Source: Nautilus pompilius
Lineage: Eukaryota > Mollusca > Cephalopoda > Nautilida > Nautilidae
Assembly: GCA_018389105.1 (NCBI GenBank)
Contig: JACATO010000086.1
Span: 1,145,501-1,209,500, forward strand
DNA length: 64,000 nucleotides
Direction of reading: 5' to 3'
Shown here piece after piece: positions 13,301 to 28,300 of the stretch; position 1 is the stretch's first letter; each line of letters begins with the position of its first letter. The notes beneath the pieces were generated by a model that was given only the letters and a program-made list of their open reading frames with translations, ran no database searches and was not told the DNA's origin. The position numbers were made by a program, and so were the translations under genes.

Positions 13301-16300
13301 AGTTTTAAGCCTTTAACACGATGTCTCACATGTAAAGATCACACTGAACTGGGATAAGTAGCTCCAAACATCAATCATGGTGCTGGATAATTACATTACC
13401 TCCCTTGTAGAATAACACTGGTCAACACAATATTTTTGGCAGGAAAAGTGAGACTGGTTTCTGGGGTTTTCAAGGGCGCTGAATCCGAATCTGACATTTG
13501 TTTTTTCAAGTTGGCTCTAGTTTTGGAGATATCACAGGGGGGTCGTTCGTCTGAAATCACCCATTCGCGACCATAACTAAACGTACAAAAAAACGGCTAA
13601 ATAGTGCAAAAATGTCAGATATTGATTTTTATGATAATCAAAAACCACAAAGACAGTGTAAAATCTCAATCTAACAAGTTAAGTTAGAGTTAGATATAAC
13701 ATCATTTCATTTATTAATAAATGAACACTTTTCATATATTTCGAGAATATACAAAAAATTTGCTAAAAATTTGCTGAATTTTAATTCTCCAAGGGGAAAA
13801 AAACATTTACATAATCAGTTATATATCATAAATTAATGCAAAGCATTATTATACACTAGATTCTTAGTTACAATGAACACACAAAACAATATTTTATTCA
13901 CAAAAGTGAAATTGACGTTTATACGATTTTCGCTTGTGAGCAACTTTCGGGCAGTCTCTCAAAAGGTTCCAGCAGTAGTCTGCCATCATGTGCTCATCCC
14001 ATTTGCCTTGATACCTCTCTTCCATTGTTTTGATGTCTTGATGGAATCTCTCTCCTTGCTCCTCACTGTAATCACCAAGATTACCAGGAAATCTGTCGAG
14101 GTGGCTAAACAAGAAATGAACTTTGATGCTCACATTTGCCCCTAGTTTTTCGTATGCAGTAAGCATCTTACGGACCAATTGCTTGTAATTGTCAGCTTTG
14201 TGATTTCCCAAAAAGTTTGTCACTACATCTGTGAAGGACACCCAAGCATTTAACTCAACCATGTTCATATGATTAGTGAAGTCAGAATCCCTCATGAGCG
14301 TTCGAATCTGAGGTCCATCGAAGATGCCACCTTTAGCTTTTTCGATGGAAAGACCTGGAAATTGCCTGCATATGTACTTGAAGCAATCCCCATCTTTGTT
14401 CAACGCCTTAACAAACTGCTTCATGAGCCCTAGTTTTATGTGCAATGGAGGGAAGATGATTCTATCCCTGGGTACCAAAGGCTCATTGATGACGTTGGCT
14501 GTGCCGACTTCGAGACTTTCTCGTTCTGGCCAGTTCTCCCTTCTCCAGTGCTGGATTCTTGCTCTGCTATCCCACAAACAAAGAAAGCAGGGATACTTTG
14601 TGTACCCACTTTGCTGACCAAGCAGAAAATTCACCATTTTCAAGTCCACACAAATCAGCCATTTATGAGTGTTGTAATTTAGCTTTTCAAGAACAAATTG
14701 GATACCATCATACTCTTCTTTCATCTTGGTAGAATGGCCAAGTGGTACAGGAGCAAACTTATTGCCATTATGCAAAAGTACAACTTTTAGACTTGCTTTC
14801 GAGCTATCTATAAAGAGACGCCAATCTGCTGGGTCATATGACGAGATCCCCATGCAGTTAAGAAGTGCAGAAACGTCATTACAAAAGATCAGGTCATCTT
14901 CTTTAGAAAAGAAACGAAGCAAGCTGCCTTCCCTTGTCCTATAGTATGTTATAATGATTCAATAATATCAGAAAATTATTACTGCTTACTGCTTCTATAT
15001 TGAAGTATTTCAGGGAGAATTTTAGCAGTTTAGGCTTATTTGAGGCTATCAATATCTTCTAAACTAGAGCCAATCAGACAAAACCATGTTATATTCGTAA
15101 TCAGCGACCTTCAAAACCCCAGAAAACACTCCTAGATGGTCTGCCAAAGAAAAAAAAATAAAATTTGTTGACCAGTGTAATCAACCAGACTGAAATGGAG
15201 AATAGTCTTGAATACTCTTTGTAAGGCACTTAGCAACAAAGAAATTCTAATAACCAACAGTCCCAACTCACCTCTTCAACTGTTTCGGCGATAGCAACAA
15301 TGGAAGCAGTTTCATGTTTTTTTACCTGAAGCACCACAGACTCCTTAAAAAGAGAGAAGAAAAAACTTTGGCTGACACGTTGACACCACCGATTCATGAA
15401 AACTGGTTTATGCAAGTTCATGGGCTGAAAGAAGTTCCTCATTAAGTCCGCCTTCCAGCTCCTGCTCCCACTTTCGTGCCATTTCACCCATCAGGCTAGT
15501 TCTTGTCATAAAAGATGTGGTCAGCCACACAACTCCCATCTGCATTTTCAAATACCATCTATCTTCTATAGCTGCAGCTGAATGGGATGGATGGATAAGA
15601 AACATCTACCCCAAAAAGCAATGTGAGAATTGCCCCTAACACAACACAACTAAAATCGGGCTGATTTTCATTGGTTTTTTTTCAACAGGACATCACAGCT
15701 AAACTAATGCGTTGGGACCAACCCCTTACTAGGGCTCTCAAACTCAAAAATTTGGTAAAAAAAACTGGACAGCCAATGTAAGTTCTATAAACTAAGTGTC
15801 ATTACATCTAAAACAAACCATTGCACTACCCAGAGGCACTTAATTTGATCTAGAATCTAGATCACATGATGCATTAACAAATAATTATTTCCCTTTGACT
15901 CTTAAATAACTAAAAAAAAAAAAATTTCAAGCACTTGGGAATGATCTGATAAAGGCATCAAACCAAGTTTCTAACAAATACATGGGCTACTTTACTATAA
16001 TTATTTTTTTAAAAGTTTTACTTTGCTTTCTTAACTTTTTTAAAATCCAAAGCCAATTACATGGAATATGGGTGCTGCTCAGCTATGGAGAACCATTTTC
16101 GCCATGCAAAACTACAGATGCATATCCAGAAATAATGCAAATCATTGAATTATAAAACACTCAATACTGGATAAGTTGTCTATGTTGCAGAATAGAACAA
16201 CTGGGAAAAAATGGACGACGAATCACAAGTCTCCTCTCTTACATACTGCATACCTTGAATTTTTGCAGGTAGGCAGGCAACTGTCCGTCAAGTCAGATTC

Positions 16301-19300
16301 TTGTCTTATAAACATTAAAAAAAAAATAAAAATCCCCTACTGAAACAGCAAATATTTTGTGTGTGTGTGTTCACAATTCATCAACCAAACCAAAATTCAA
16401 TGGTGTAACTTACCTCCTGCTGCTGCTTCTTACTGGACTTCTTTTTTGTTCGTTGTCCCTGTGGTGGAGGTAATTCGTTCTCTGTCTGTACAGAGACAGA
16501 CTGGGCTTTTGGGTCATTCTCTACTCTATCCACTATCTCCACCTTTTCTTCCTTCTTGCTCTTTTGTTTCTTTTCCTTTCGATTGTGTTTGGTCATCCAG
16601 CCACCTGGGCCAAAAATAGTAAATAAGTAAACAAATGTCTAGTTTTGTGAGACAAAAAAAAATTTACTTTTTAATGTTTGTTTTAAATTATGTTCATTTG
16701 CCAAGAAAATAACAGAACAGGTATTGCAGCTAGAAACACTTGTAACAAGCATGCAGTGTATCACCTATCACCATACCATAACCTCCAACTACAGTCTCAC
16801 AAATTTGTGATATTGTTAAATAGCGATTTATTAATTTTTCTATTTTAAGTCATATGCAGATTGTTTCTAACAGCAGCTTATATTTACTTGCTGCTTTACT
16901 TCTTCTTATTCTCTGATTACCCATTTCTCACTGCAACCCCCACTTCTTTCTGGAATTCTCCTTACTAAATATCAGTTGGGAAACAAGATGCTAAAAATTT
17001 CAAGCTATTTCCTTAATACTGTCAGTTCAAACACATTCATGTGGAAAACTGAACAAATTCTTAAGACTGTGATATGTTTTGTGGGTAAATAGTATGAGAG
17101 GGAAGGGAAGGGAATAGAAGAGAAGTGGTTACTCAGCTCTGAGAATAACACAGCCATGTGTGCTTTAAGTAAAACACACAAGGAATTTGTTATAAAAGCT
17201 GGCCTCTGTAGCAAAGGTGCTACAATCCTTTTCCTTTCCTAACTAAATATTATAAGTCTTTTGATCTGCAATGACCAACTTTAGTGGAAAGTGGTGGGGG
17301 GAGTGCAAATTGGCAGCCATCTTTTAGCCAAATTTTTGCTACATCTGAAAAGGATCATTTGGATCGCCGAACTGCATACTAAGCCACTCGTGCTATTTGA
17401 GTCTTTCCTCGACTTCTAAATGTCTTTTTCTTACAAACAATTTTAATCAGGTAGGTGCATTTTGTTCAGCCATCTTGCAAACTGCCTAAACACTCACATA
17501 TTAAATAGAGCATTTCATAACAGGAAAGGGTTAACGACTAAAAATGTCGATAATACTCCAAAACAACAATCTAAAGCAGAGCGTGCAACTTAAATACTCT
17601 AAGTAAATAAACCTTTTTTTTAAAGCTTGAAGGATGTTTCTAGGTCTCAGCACCTCCCTCTCCACGGTGCAGACAAACAGCTCTCCTCAAACAAAAGAAA
17701 TGCAACCTTGCTGATTCAGTAACTCTCACCTTCGTCATCGATTGTCTCTTCACTTTCTTCCTGCTTTTGGACCTCTTTCTGACTTTGCCCACCGCTCTTC
17801 TTATTCTGAAACTATTAAAAAAACTTAATTTAAAAATCAAACAAGCATGCCCTGAATTTACCCAGCATTCTTCCTAATCAAATGAGCAATAGGACACACC
17901 CTCACTACTGTCCAGCAGCAGCAGCTACAAGACCTTTTTTTTTGTTTAACCCTGACCTACTTCCATCGCTCACACACACAGGCAATTATCATTTACTAGA
18001 AGTTCCTTGTTAAACCCCCTGAAACTCAGTGTGAAAATGTTGTTTCTAACAGAGTTTTCCCCAAAGAACCAGAAATCTACACCTGCATTGTTTAGTTTAG
18101 AAAAATTCTTCAAACTTTGCAATTTCAGTGATACAAAAACAATGCTGGAATAGCAAGGATCAGTAGAATATGACTTCTTGGCCAATAATTAAGAAAACCT
18201 TCCCACAATGCAATGCTATAGAAGTTGACCTGCCCTTTATCTCAATGAAATATGGACCTTTTCTTTTTACCCCCCACCTCCGTTAAATAACAAATAGTAT
18301 CCAACTCCAGTGGGGGCTTTAAGTAGAGGTTTTTTGTAGGAATGTTTTCATTCTTAGCTCACTGGTGTCTGTTTCAAAAGGTGGGAAAAAATTTTTTCCT
18401 TACGATGGACAACTTTTTTATTAGAGGGAGATTTGATAATGTTGTTTATTAATAAGGTTAAACAAAGTTCACCGTAATAAATAATTTAAGGTAACAAGAA
18501 CAATTACCTCACTCAAAATCTTATTTACAGCAAGGTAAAACATGAAAAACACAGAGGTCAAATTTGGCATCGACTAACTTTCTGTTCGCTTCCCCTCACC
18601 CCACCAAATCCACTGCACAGGCATGGTTGAAATAATCTTCAGTCATATAATACTGGGCACACATCCAACAAATTTATTTTAAAAATGCTTTCAGATAGTC
18701 ATATCTGGAACAGAATCTGGTAATGTCCATGCTGGTTCTTAACTTCAGTTACACAAATCTTTTTAATTGCACTGCACCTAGTTTTCTTGCTGATTTTATA
18801 TATTTCTGGAACAAATGGAAATTCTGTGGAAGATGACTTCTTTCATCAGAACTAAACTATAGACCACCTACAATTCTGTATGCATATTCATTCATTTGTT
18901 TCTGTCCATGCACAGTGTTAGACTATACTCTGTTACTCCACAACCTAAAGACTCTTCTTCTATGTTCATCCTGCTTCTCTGGTGACACTGTCCAGCCAAT
19001 CACAGACCTATTACTTTCTTCCACTCGTCTACTATACAAAATTATTCGCCAAATGTGGACTTGGAAACTCCTCAAATTGTCAAACCAAATGCCCTAGATT
19101 GTGTTTCAAATCCAGCAGAGATCCTTGAGAGATTAGCTAGTAGTTTAACAATGTTATAATCAAGGCCAGTATCCATTTTTAAAAAATATGAGAGCTATGT
19201 ACATATCATTTAATGTGGCTTACTGTTGTATAGTGATAAATAGAGAGATTTTCAGAGTAAAATTTGGCAAATGCATTTTACTACACGAGATGACACTAAC

Positions 19301-22300
19301 CATCATTACCCAACCCAAATCAACTTGTCAATGATAACCTTTCAGTTGTATCGCAATCTGTGCATAACCAATAATCGTATCAGCATCAGATGCTACTGCA
19401 GTTATCTGAAAGCTGGATAATAAAATCCAGATTTTTATGTCACATTCAGCAGCAGTAACAAGGAATCCACATTTGTTTTTCTCATAATGCCATGTTTTCT
19501 GAGTGACAATATTATCCACCAATGCAGCTTGAAATTCACTGACACTTTGATGAATGCTGCAATTAGCATCTTTTAGTTTTTTTTTAAAAAAAGTTTTAAA
19601 AATGTACAGTCAGAGTCCAGAGGTTCAGCAGCAGCATGGAAGAAACTCTTTGGTCGTTCCTTTAGAGGCAGCCAACACGAAACCTTTGGCACAGCTGCAG
19701 CTACTTTACCATCTTTGTTAAGAGTTGAAAGCAGCATTTTACTCACAGATGCCTTTTTTTCGCAAATCCACCAGAACAATCTTTGGCTAAAACAAACCTA
19801 TATTCATGTCTATTGAAAGAAACTTTAAAGTATTGGGCAGAGAACAAAAAAGAAATTATTTTTAATTTAAAAAAAAAATAGTAGTAGTCATCCCCCTTGC
19901 ATTATTGGAGCATGATATTCCTAAGTTTCTATGGTTTAAATTTAGTATATTTTTAGATAACCTCTAACCAATGTCAAAGTGTAAGAAAAATGATATTTTA
20001 ATCACTGCTTGGGTCAGCAAACAACGAGATGCTGAGCAAACCAGACCTAATGTGGAACTTTGCCAGAGCATTAGTTCCTGCAACATTTATGGGAACATGA
20101 GGAAAATCAAATGCAGAAAACAGCTGGAAGTGATTTTGATGATTTTTGACCTTTGAGTTTTTATCAGGTCTTGGGAAGTCAAGGCCAAACCTTCCCTCAG
20201 GGATCAGCAAATATCAGTTGGCGGGCATAAGTAGAAGAGGATCATTGGGAAAGCAGCAGTTACTACTTCAGATTCAACATTTTTTTTTTAAACCACTGCT
20301 ATAGTTTTCTTATTTTATTACTTAAAAGTATCACTTATTCATTACAGACGAGTTCTTTGTAGACCAAACCCAGCGACACAAAAATTTCCACACGTGCCAG
20401 CCTGTTTTCAGTACAAAAGTAAACACCCTAAATCCACCAATCTTGCATAGTTGTAAAGACACCATTCAGTTTTAAAGGTGTGCTTGATTTTTTTCTATTT
20501 TCATCCTATATGAATAATTAGGCTTAGTTAAATCATTACTAATAGAATCACCAATGACAAGAAAGCACTGTTAACTAGTAGTCAAAACAGCTAGAAATTC
20601 AGCAAACAAGCAACAGAAAGGGGGGATGTGACTAAGTGATTATGTGGTGTTTAAGAGCCTTTCTGAAACAGGGAACTTTTCACTGACCTTACACTATTCA
20701 ACTTTGTCAAATAAGCAAGTAAGTTGTTTTCCCTCCTAACAAACTAATGGTGATGGCTTTTCTGTCTATTCGCACCACAAACAAAAGATAGAAAAGAAAG
20801 ATGCTGACAAAGCTAGATAAAAGGTCAGCAAAAAGCCGTTTTTTTTTTTAAATTTTTTATTTTGACATTTATAGTGTTTTGTTCCCATCTAAAAGTTCAA
20901 ACCCTTTACATCCAACACACCAAGTCTCCATCAAAAACTCTTGTAGGTGTTTAATTTCAACGTTAGACTAACAGTGTTTCAAGTCTCACCCTTTGCACCT
21001 CTATTTAAAAGAAATATTTTTTTTAATACAATGGCTGCCTTTCATTTTAAGTCTTTCCCTGTTTGAAAAATAAAATTTGCAGCCAATAAAATACAATCAA
21101 AAACATGGTTGTACAACAGTGTGCGTGCACCAGTTCAGCAGCAGATTTATGGTATTTAAAACTATAAGTCAATCAGTCCTCTTCATCATTGGTTATTAGC
21201 GAGTTACTTTAATACCCCCCCCCAATATTCTACTATTGGTGATCTGCACCTATTGTGTAGAAAAGTTTCCAGACTATCAGAAGAAAAGGAAATAGATCTC
21301 CCATAAAGTTTTACTCTGACCCAGCTTAGAATAGAAGATAGTTGTTGGGAGGGGCCTGTCAGAGATTGCCAAAACTACTGAGACTTATGCTTTCTCTCTC
21401 TCTCTCTCTTTTTTTTTGGCAATCTACAATTACCTGTAACTAGGAGATAACTATTAACTGGTGAAAGTCTTAACAAGGCTCAGTATTTAAAACTGAAGGT
21501 CAGTGGATTACAATCACTGGAAGTGGCATAAGAATTATTTTGGTAAACAGTTCTTTCCCAACAGGACATCTAATAAAACCATGATAGCAGTAATAATGCA
21601 CTGTGTTGTTCTGTCCACTCCAAAAACTTTTAACCCTTTGGTAAAGAGCCCTTAAAATTGAAAAACAACAGATGCCATTGAATTCACCAGGAACTGCTGA
21701 ACAGACAGTATATTTAAATGTAATCATGGTAGGAGTCCATTAACCACACACTTGGTCACCCAAATTACAAATAGCATTATGCTAAATGGAATAAGTTTTT
21801 AAGTTTTATAGCTTTACACTCCTTATTCAACAAACTTATTAATGGAAAAAAAAAACAACAGCTGGGCATTTTATTGATTCTTCATTTTGTGGGCAAACAA
21901 TATTTCCCATGGAAAGCAGCAGCCCGCATCACCTAACACTGAACCTGTAACATGAAAACCTTCAAAAGTGTATTTATCCATGCTGTTCACTAACTGAAAA
22001 ACTAATAGCCTACCCTTTCTTCTCACTAGTAACTAAATGGACATTTATCCTAAGAGCTCATAGCAACGGCATCCATCACCCAGCAAGTGCTGAACCAGAG
22101 ACATCTCTGCCAATTCTAAAGCCAAACAGATGTCAAGACTTTGACAGCTGCTGGGTGGTGAATGCTGTAGTAACAACTTTGAACCACTTAGAAGATCCAG
22201 TTTTATAAGAGAGTGTGTTTCTGTCTAATCCAGTGGTTCTCAACGTGGGGCATACGCCCCACAGGTGGGCAATTCGATTTTCAAGGGGGGGCAATTGAGT

Positions 22301-25300
22301 ACGAATGAAGGGGTCTGGGTCCAAATTTTCGATTTTTATTTTTTGGATTTTCCATCAGGTGAAGCTTATGTTTCAGATGCTATTTTGAGTAAATATTTTT
22401 TTTTAGTGAAAAAGGTCTTTATTGTATAGTTATTACATAATCACTGTGCCATCGCTCTTCATGCACATCACACAAAGTGCACGAGGTCATGGAAAAACCT
22501 TATTTATTGAATTTGATTTAGAAATGCGATTCAAAGGGCTTTTGCTAAGTTACCATTATAATAACTGTTTCCTCCATTTTCTCTCAAAGGAGAGCATTTC
22601 CATTTTCTGAAAATTCAGAGCTCTTAAAGAAAGAAGTTGTTTTGGTGGTGTCATGCAAGGTAATTGATACATATTTCTTTGGTTGCTCGTGAATATATTT
22701 GATTGTTTAGTATTATGATGATACGAGAAGATACAAAGTGTCAGAGATGAAAACTTAATAGTCCAAATGCTAATATAATACAAAAGTCTTGCCAAATTCA
22801 TTGTGTGTGTGTGTGTGGTGTGTGTGTGTGTGCGTGTGCATATTTTGTCAGACGATTATCGTCAATACATTCGTGAGAGATACAAATTTCTCACACATTC
22901 GTAAAAATCTGGTTTACCGCACTGTCTATCTTATATGCTGTATAAAACGAATCGGCATTGTTTCATTAATTATGTGCTAACTTCATTTCATTTATGTTTA
23001 CTTGAACGTTCTAATTATTTTATTTATGTGTAACTTAAACATCTTAAATTCTGAAAGTGCATTTCACTTCTTAAGATTACTCATTTATTTCAGTCACAGC
23101 CCCTATGCATAAAATGAGTAGTGCAAGCAAAAAGAAAGTTCGTCAGTATTCAGGGGAATTTTTGAAATTTGGTTTCATACCCGCTGCTCATAATGAAAGG
23201 TCATCTTTCTGTCTCTTATGCCAACAATGCTTGACCAACAAATCAATGAAACGAGGTCATCTTGAGGCGCATTTGAAGGCGAAACATAGTGTGTATGTAA
23301 ATTCAGATTTGAATTACTTCAAATCTTTAAAGAATAAGTTTGAAAAATGATCAACAATAAAGTCTCTGTTCACTGCACAAACTGTTACTATCAGTCGTAC
23401 TCTTGAGGCAAGTTATGAAATTTTCTTTACTCATTGCTAAATCTGGAAAAAATCATACTATAGGGGAGGATTTAATTAAACCATCAATATCTGCACTTCT
23501 TAAAACAGTTCTGGAAAAAGATGACAAAGATGTTAAAGCCATGCCACTCAGTAACGACACTGTTAGGAGAATAAATAGAGAATCAACTGTGAGAGGCAGT
23601 GAGGCCTTATTGCTAACTTATGTAAGATATATTGATAAAGGTGAATTTGTTGAAGAAACGTTATTCTGCAAATCTTTAGATACCACCACTACTGACGCTG
23701 ATATATATATAATAAACTAAAATACTACTTAGATATCAATAATATACCAATGGAAAACATAACATCTTGCACAGCTGATGGTGCTCCTGTTATGATGGGC
23801 AAGAAAAATGGCTGCTTAAAATTGATGAAAGATGAGAATCCGGAGATGCTTCTTGTGCACAGTGTTATTCATAGAGAGAACTTAGTGTCGAAAAATATTT
23901 CTCCTGTACTTAATGAGGTACTGAAATCAGTTATAAAATCTATCAATGCTATCAAAACTAATGCCAAATGTGAGCGTCTTTTCGAGAAATTTTGTGAAGA
24001 TAACAATTCAGACTATGTGAGACTTTTACTTCACACTGAGGTACGGTGGCTTTCGAAAGGGAATTGTTTGAAAAGATTAATGGAACTGTTTGATGAACTT
24101 AGTGGCTTTCTAAGTGACAAGCCTGAAATGAAGCACCTGCTAACCGTTGATGGAAAAGCATTTTGAGTTATTTAGCAGATATTTTCGAAAACTGAATGTG
24201 TTGAATAAACAACTTCAAGGAACAAATAAAACACTTGTTGATGCAAAGGCAAAGATATTTGGCTTTATTTCATTTATCGAGTTATGCCAAAAAAATATTT
24301 CTGACAAAAATTTTGACCAATTTCATTGACTAAAAAAAATGTGAGCCGACTGAGGCTGCTGTGCTTGTCATTGTGGATCATCTGAAAATATTGGCCTCTG
24401 ATTTTAAAGAAAGATTTTCTGATTTAAAACAGATTAATTTTCCATCGTGGGTGATGCAGCCAGTGCTTGTGGATTTATCTGATGTTTCAGTGCAGTACCA
24501 AGAACAACTCTCGGAAATAAAAAATGATCAGTCAGTTAAAACTTTATTCAACATAAAAGGAGCGATGGCATGGCTTTGTGATGAGACAGAAACTAAATAC
24601 CCAAATTCAACTAGCTTTGCAAGGAAACTGTTGTTACCGTTTCCATCTTCATATTTAGCTGAATGTGGCTGTAGCGTTGTAAATGATTTGCTACTGAAGA
24701 AATGAAATTCACTGGATATCAGTAAACGAGGAGATTTGAGACTAAAGCTGACTAAATTAGTGCCTAATATAAAATCTCTTTGCAGCAGGCATGAAGCACA
24801 AGGGTCTCACTAACTTTATTCCGCTTTTCTTGAGGTGTGCTCAAATGGCATTTTGCTTTTGATAGGAACCTATACTTTATTGTACAGTAATTAAAATGAT
24901 CAAATAAGCTTCCATTCAAATTAGTTTGTGTTCATAGTACATTTCAGTTTTCTATTACATGTTTTGAATTTTTATTTGCTGTTTTTGTATGAGACAATCC
25001 ACAAATATTTTCATAAATATAGAAATTTTCTCTCTCTCTTTATTACCTGTGAATTCTCTCTTATTATCATATGTATCATTATTAAAATCTAATACCACTT
25101 AATATTTTTTCTTACAATTTTTTCAGTAATTTCTTGCTCTAAACTTTAACCGTCTTTTGTTTATTTCATTTTTCATGGATGCCATGTTCTTTTGAAGCTT
25201 GTTTAAACCAAGGTATTGGCGTTTTAAGCTTCTTCAGCTGAAACGGAGTTAACTTTTTAAATGATAAGAATTATATATCACCACATGGGGGCATCAGGAT

Positions 25301-28300
25301 TTTAGAGGTGATTAGGTGGGGCATGGCCCAAAAAAGGTTGAGAACCACTGGTCTAATCTCATGCGTAACAAACACATGCATAAGATCTGAATTGCGCGAG
25401 ATCTTGAAAAAGAGATATTAACAAAAAGCAATGCTTTCCAGCATTCCATGTACATGTCCCGTTCCCTCAAAGAAAACCACATCCACAGTCTTGTACAATG
25501 ATGAGTCGTAAGCCTCGTTAGTGTTTAAAACCAGATAGGTAAAGTGGGCTATTTCACCCGAGAATTATTTCCACTTTACCTAGCTGGTAAGTTTTTAAAA
25601 AGGTAGCTTGGCAATTGAGGTTGTTGGTGGTTTGGAAAGATTCAAACCACATTCACCACTCCACCCAAGTACATATGGCACAAACTAATCCAGTGTCTGC
25701 TAACACTGTGGATCTTGTGGATTATTGAACATATAAGATAAACACCAACCACATTGTCTTCCATGTACCAATGGCCACCACAGAACCTCACATTTCCCAC
25801 TAGGTGGCACTCCAGTAAACCATTAAATTCAGGAAAGAGTTTAACAAATCAACAACATGTATTCAAAATACTGTACAAACACCTGATTAACGACTGGCTG
25901 TGACCTGAAAACAAGCAGAAATAGAGATTGAACACCCCCAAACAGCAATACCTAGTAGTCATTTCGCAAGCAGGTATCTGATGTTAGAAATGTCACATGG
26001 CACCAATGCCCCCACCAAATCATGCCTAATGGGGTCACCACTTGCTTTGCCACAGGGAATGGCATGCCTGTAATTCTATTATCCTCCTGGTAAAAGCTGA
26101 AGCAAGCTGCTGTCGAGTCTGTGCTACAACATTGTGATGGCAAAAAATACAGCCTAATTTGTCCCAAATTATAGGTTTGACACCAGATCTGGAATCCCAG
26201 TCAATCACACTGATATCCTTAAGAAAGATGCCATTAGCTTCAGCCCTGCTACATGGTGGTGGGGGGAGAGGGAGCAAAGGGCAGATGTTATCCTGATTGA
26301 ATGTCGACAGCAGTCCATTTTACTGCAAGAGAACCTTCTCCACATATCATTGGAACATAAGATTCTCATAAATTATTTCAATTTCATCAGCATCATATTT
26401 CTTAGAAATAACATGAAAACGTAAGTACCAGTCAACAAAACTAGCACATGTATACAAATCAAAATAATTGCATGCCTGAAACAATAAGAAACAGTATTTG
26501 TTCCCTACCAAAAACTTATAAGTAAAAAATCAATACTAATAAAGAATTAAGTAATGTTCAAAATAAAAAAATAAAGGAAGAGTTAAGTCATTCCAAGTTG
26601 TAATCATGTTGTTTCAACAAAACCAGAATTGTGGGTCTAGAATAACATGGGGTGGGGGAGGGAGATATAACTATTCCATGTGATTTGTCAATGAAAATAT
26701 GTTACATGCTATAGCAGCAACCCCCTTAAATACATACAATGCATTTCTTGGAATTTTAAGTTCCCAGTAAAAGGGCAGGAAGTGGAAACAGCGTAATTGG
26801 GAGTCAACTGAGACCAGTTCTTCAGATTCAGCATCTACTGTGTAAAATTTAGAATTTTGCCAAGTATTTTAAAAATGCATCATTTATTGAAAAAAGGTCA
26901 AGAAAGATTCCCTCCAAACCCCAGATTTCTCTACCCTTCAAAGATAACGTGGAAAGTGCTGACAATATGGGAGGCTTATATCGTTGTATGTGCGAATTCA
27001 TTGGCAAAGACGACAGCAACATCATGGAGTTGGTTCAGAAATTGCAGACTTGGCTGACACTAACAGAAAACAGCCACGCAACCAACAGGTTACTGCCACC
27101 ATCACTGCTGGTGTAAACAATTCAGGAAAAAATGTTATAAAAAATAAAAAGTCAGCAAGAAAAAGTGTCAGTCACTTTAGAAGACCTCGCCATCCTCTTA
27201 ATCAAAAAGTAAACACATTAAATAAATAAAAACGGAACTTTGAAAACAAAACAAACTTCAAGGACACTTAATTATAATTCGACATTTTCCAGTGCAAACT
27301 CTCAAAACAGTGTTGATTGTTTTGATGTGAGACTGTTCCACTAAAATGTGATGAGTCACCAAAGACTTAGTTAACCTACTGGACTGCCAAGATCGAGGAG
27401 GGTTTGCTGCTTCCAAATGGAATAGCTGTTTGGCAAACCATTCTTCTCATTCAACTTCTCCAGCCACTGTATGGATTTTTTCTGGGTACTCCAATTCTCT
27501 CTGCCAGGAAATTGTGGCATAGGACATTAATGCTTTCTAGTGGACAACTGTGGTACCACACACCTACCATCACCAGGGTTGCCTCCCTTGTAGCACAAGT
27601 ATATATTTATAAAACACAATTAAAAAAAAAAAATTATTAAATTCATAAATAATTCTGTTGGAAATAAAGACATTTGTTGTGAAATACCAATCAAGACCAC
27701 CACCACATTGGGGCAAGGAAAAGTCATAGTTTAACTTACCCTTCTCTCACATCCAACTCAACCATTTTTTTCAATAAATGGCCAACTTCTCAGTCAGGCA
27801 TTTATGCAAACAGAAGTAGATTAATAAACTACATATCAATGGAGAAGAATCTTTAAAACTCTACATTTAATCTTTTATCTAATCAGAGTACTCAATGAAA
27901 GAATAACTTATGCATGTAGGCTATCGGTAAAAAAGAAGGTACCTTCCTCTACCTAAGTTTAATCCATTTGTTAACAAAGAAACCCAACTGAAACAAATTT
28001 TTTAGGCATCATAAGCAATTGATAATGCAAGATCTCAACCAACAGGTCTCCCACTTTGACCAGACTGCCCTCAGTGTCCAAAGACAGTAGGTAGAGTGAG
28101 ATAGCATTTCATTATTCTTCAAGTACTGCCCATAACAGCATGGAAATCTTCACCCTGCTGATTTGCACAGATATTCACTGAGACACTGCAACCTGAAAGA
28201 ACTTCGCAGAAGTCGGTGAGGTAAAACCAGACCTTAACGTGTCCTGTAAAGTTGTAGGTGGGTGAGAACCATTGCATAGCAACGCCGTCAGTGAAAAACA

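Larger units (their letters stand above)
22231..25350 (+). mobile_element. hAT (Charlie/ZBED5-type) transposon with perfect 8-bp duplication
   Basis: The ends are CAGTGGTTCTCAAC (22231-22244) and its exact reverse complement (25337-25350), the typical hAT/Charlie terminus. GTCTAATC flanks both sides (22223-22230 and 25351-25358), a perfect 8-bp target duplication. At 3120 bp it is long enough to have been autonomous. It sits in MTDH intron 2 in opposite orientation to the host gene. Confidence 0.95.

Noticed and set aside
14324-14944. Several 60-97-codon frames
   Set aside because: Shadows of the intact transposon ORF on the minus strand.
15380-15600. Trp-containing minus-strand frame considered as an extra MTDH exon
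   Set aside because: No acceptor and donor pair keeps phase 0 on both sides without a stop.
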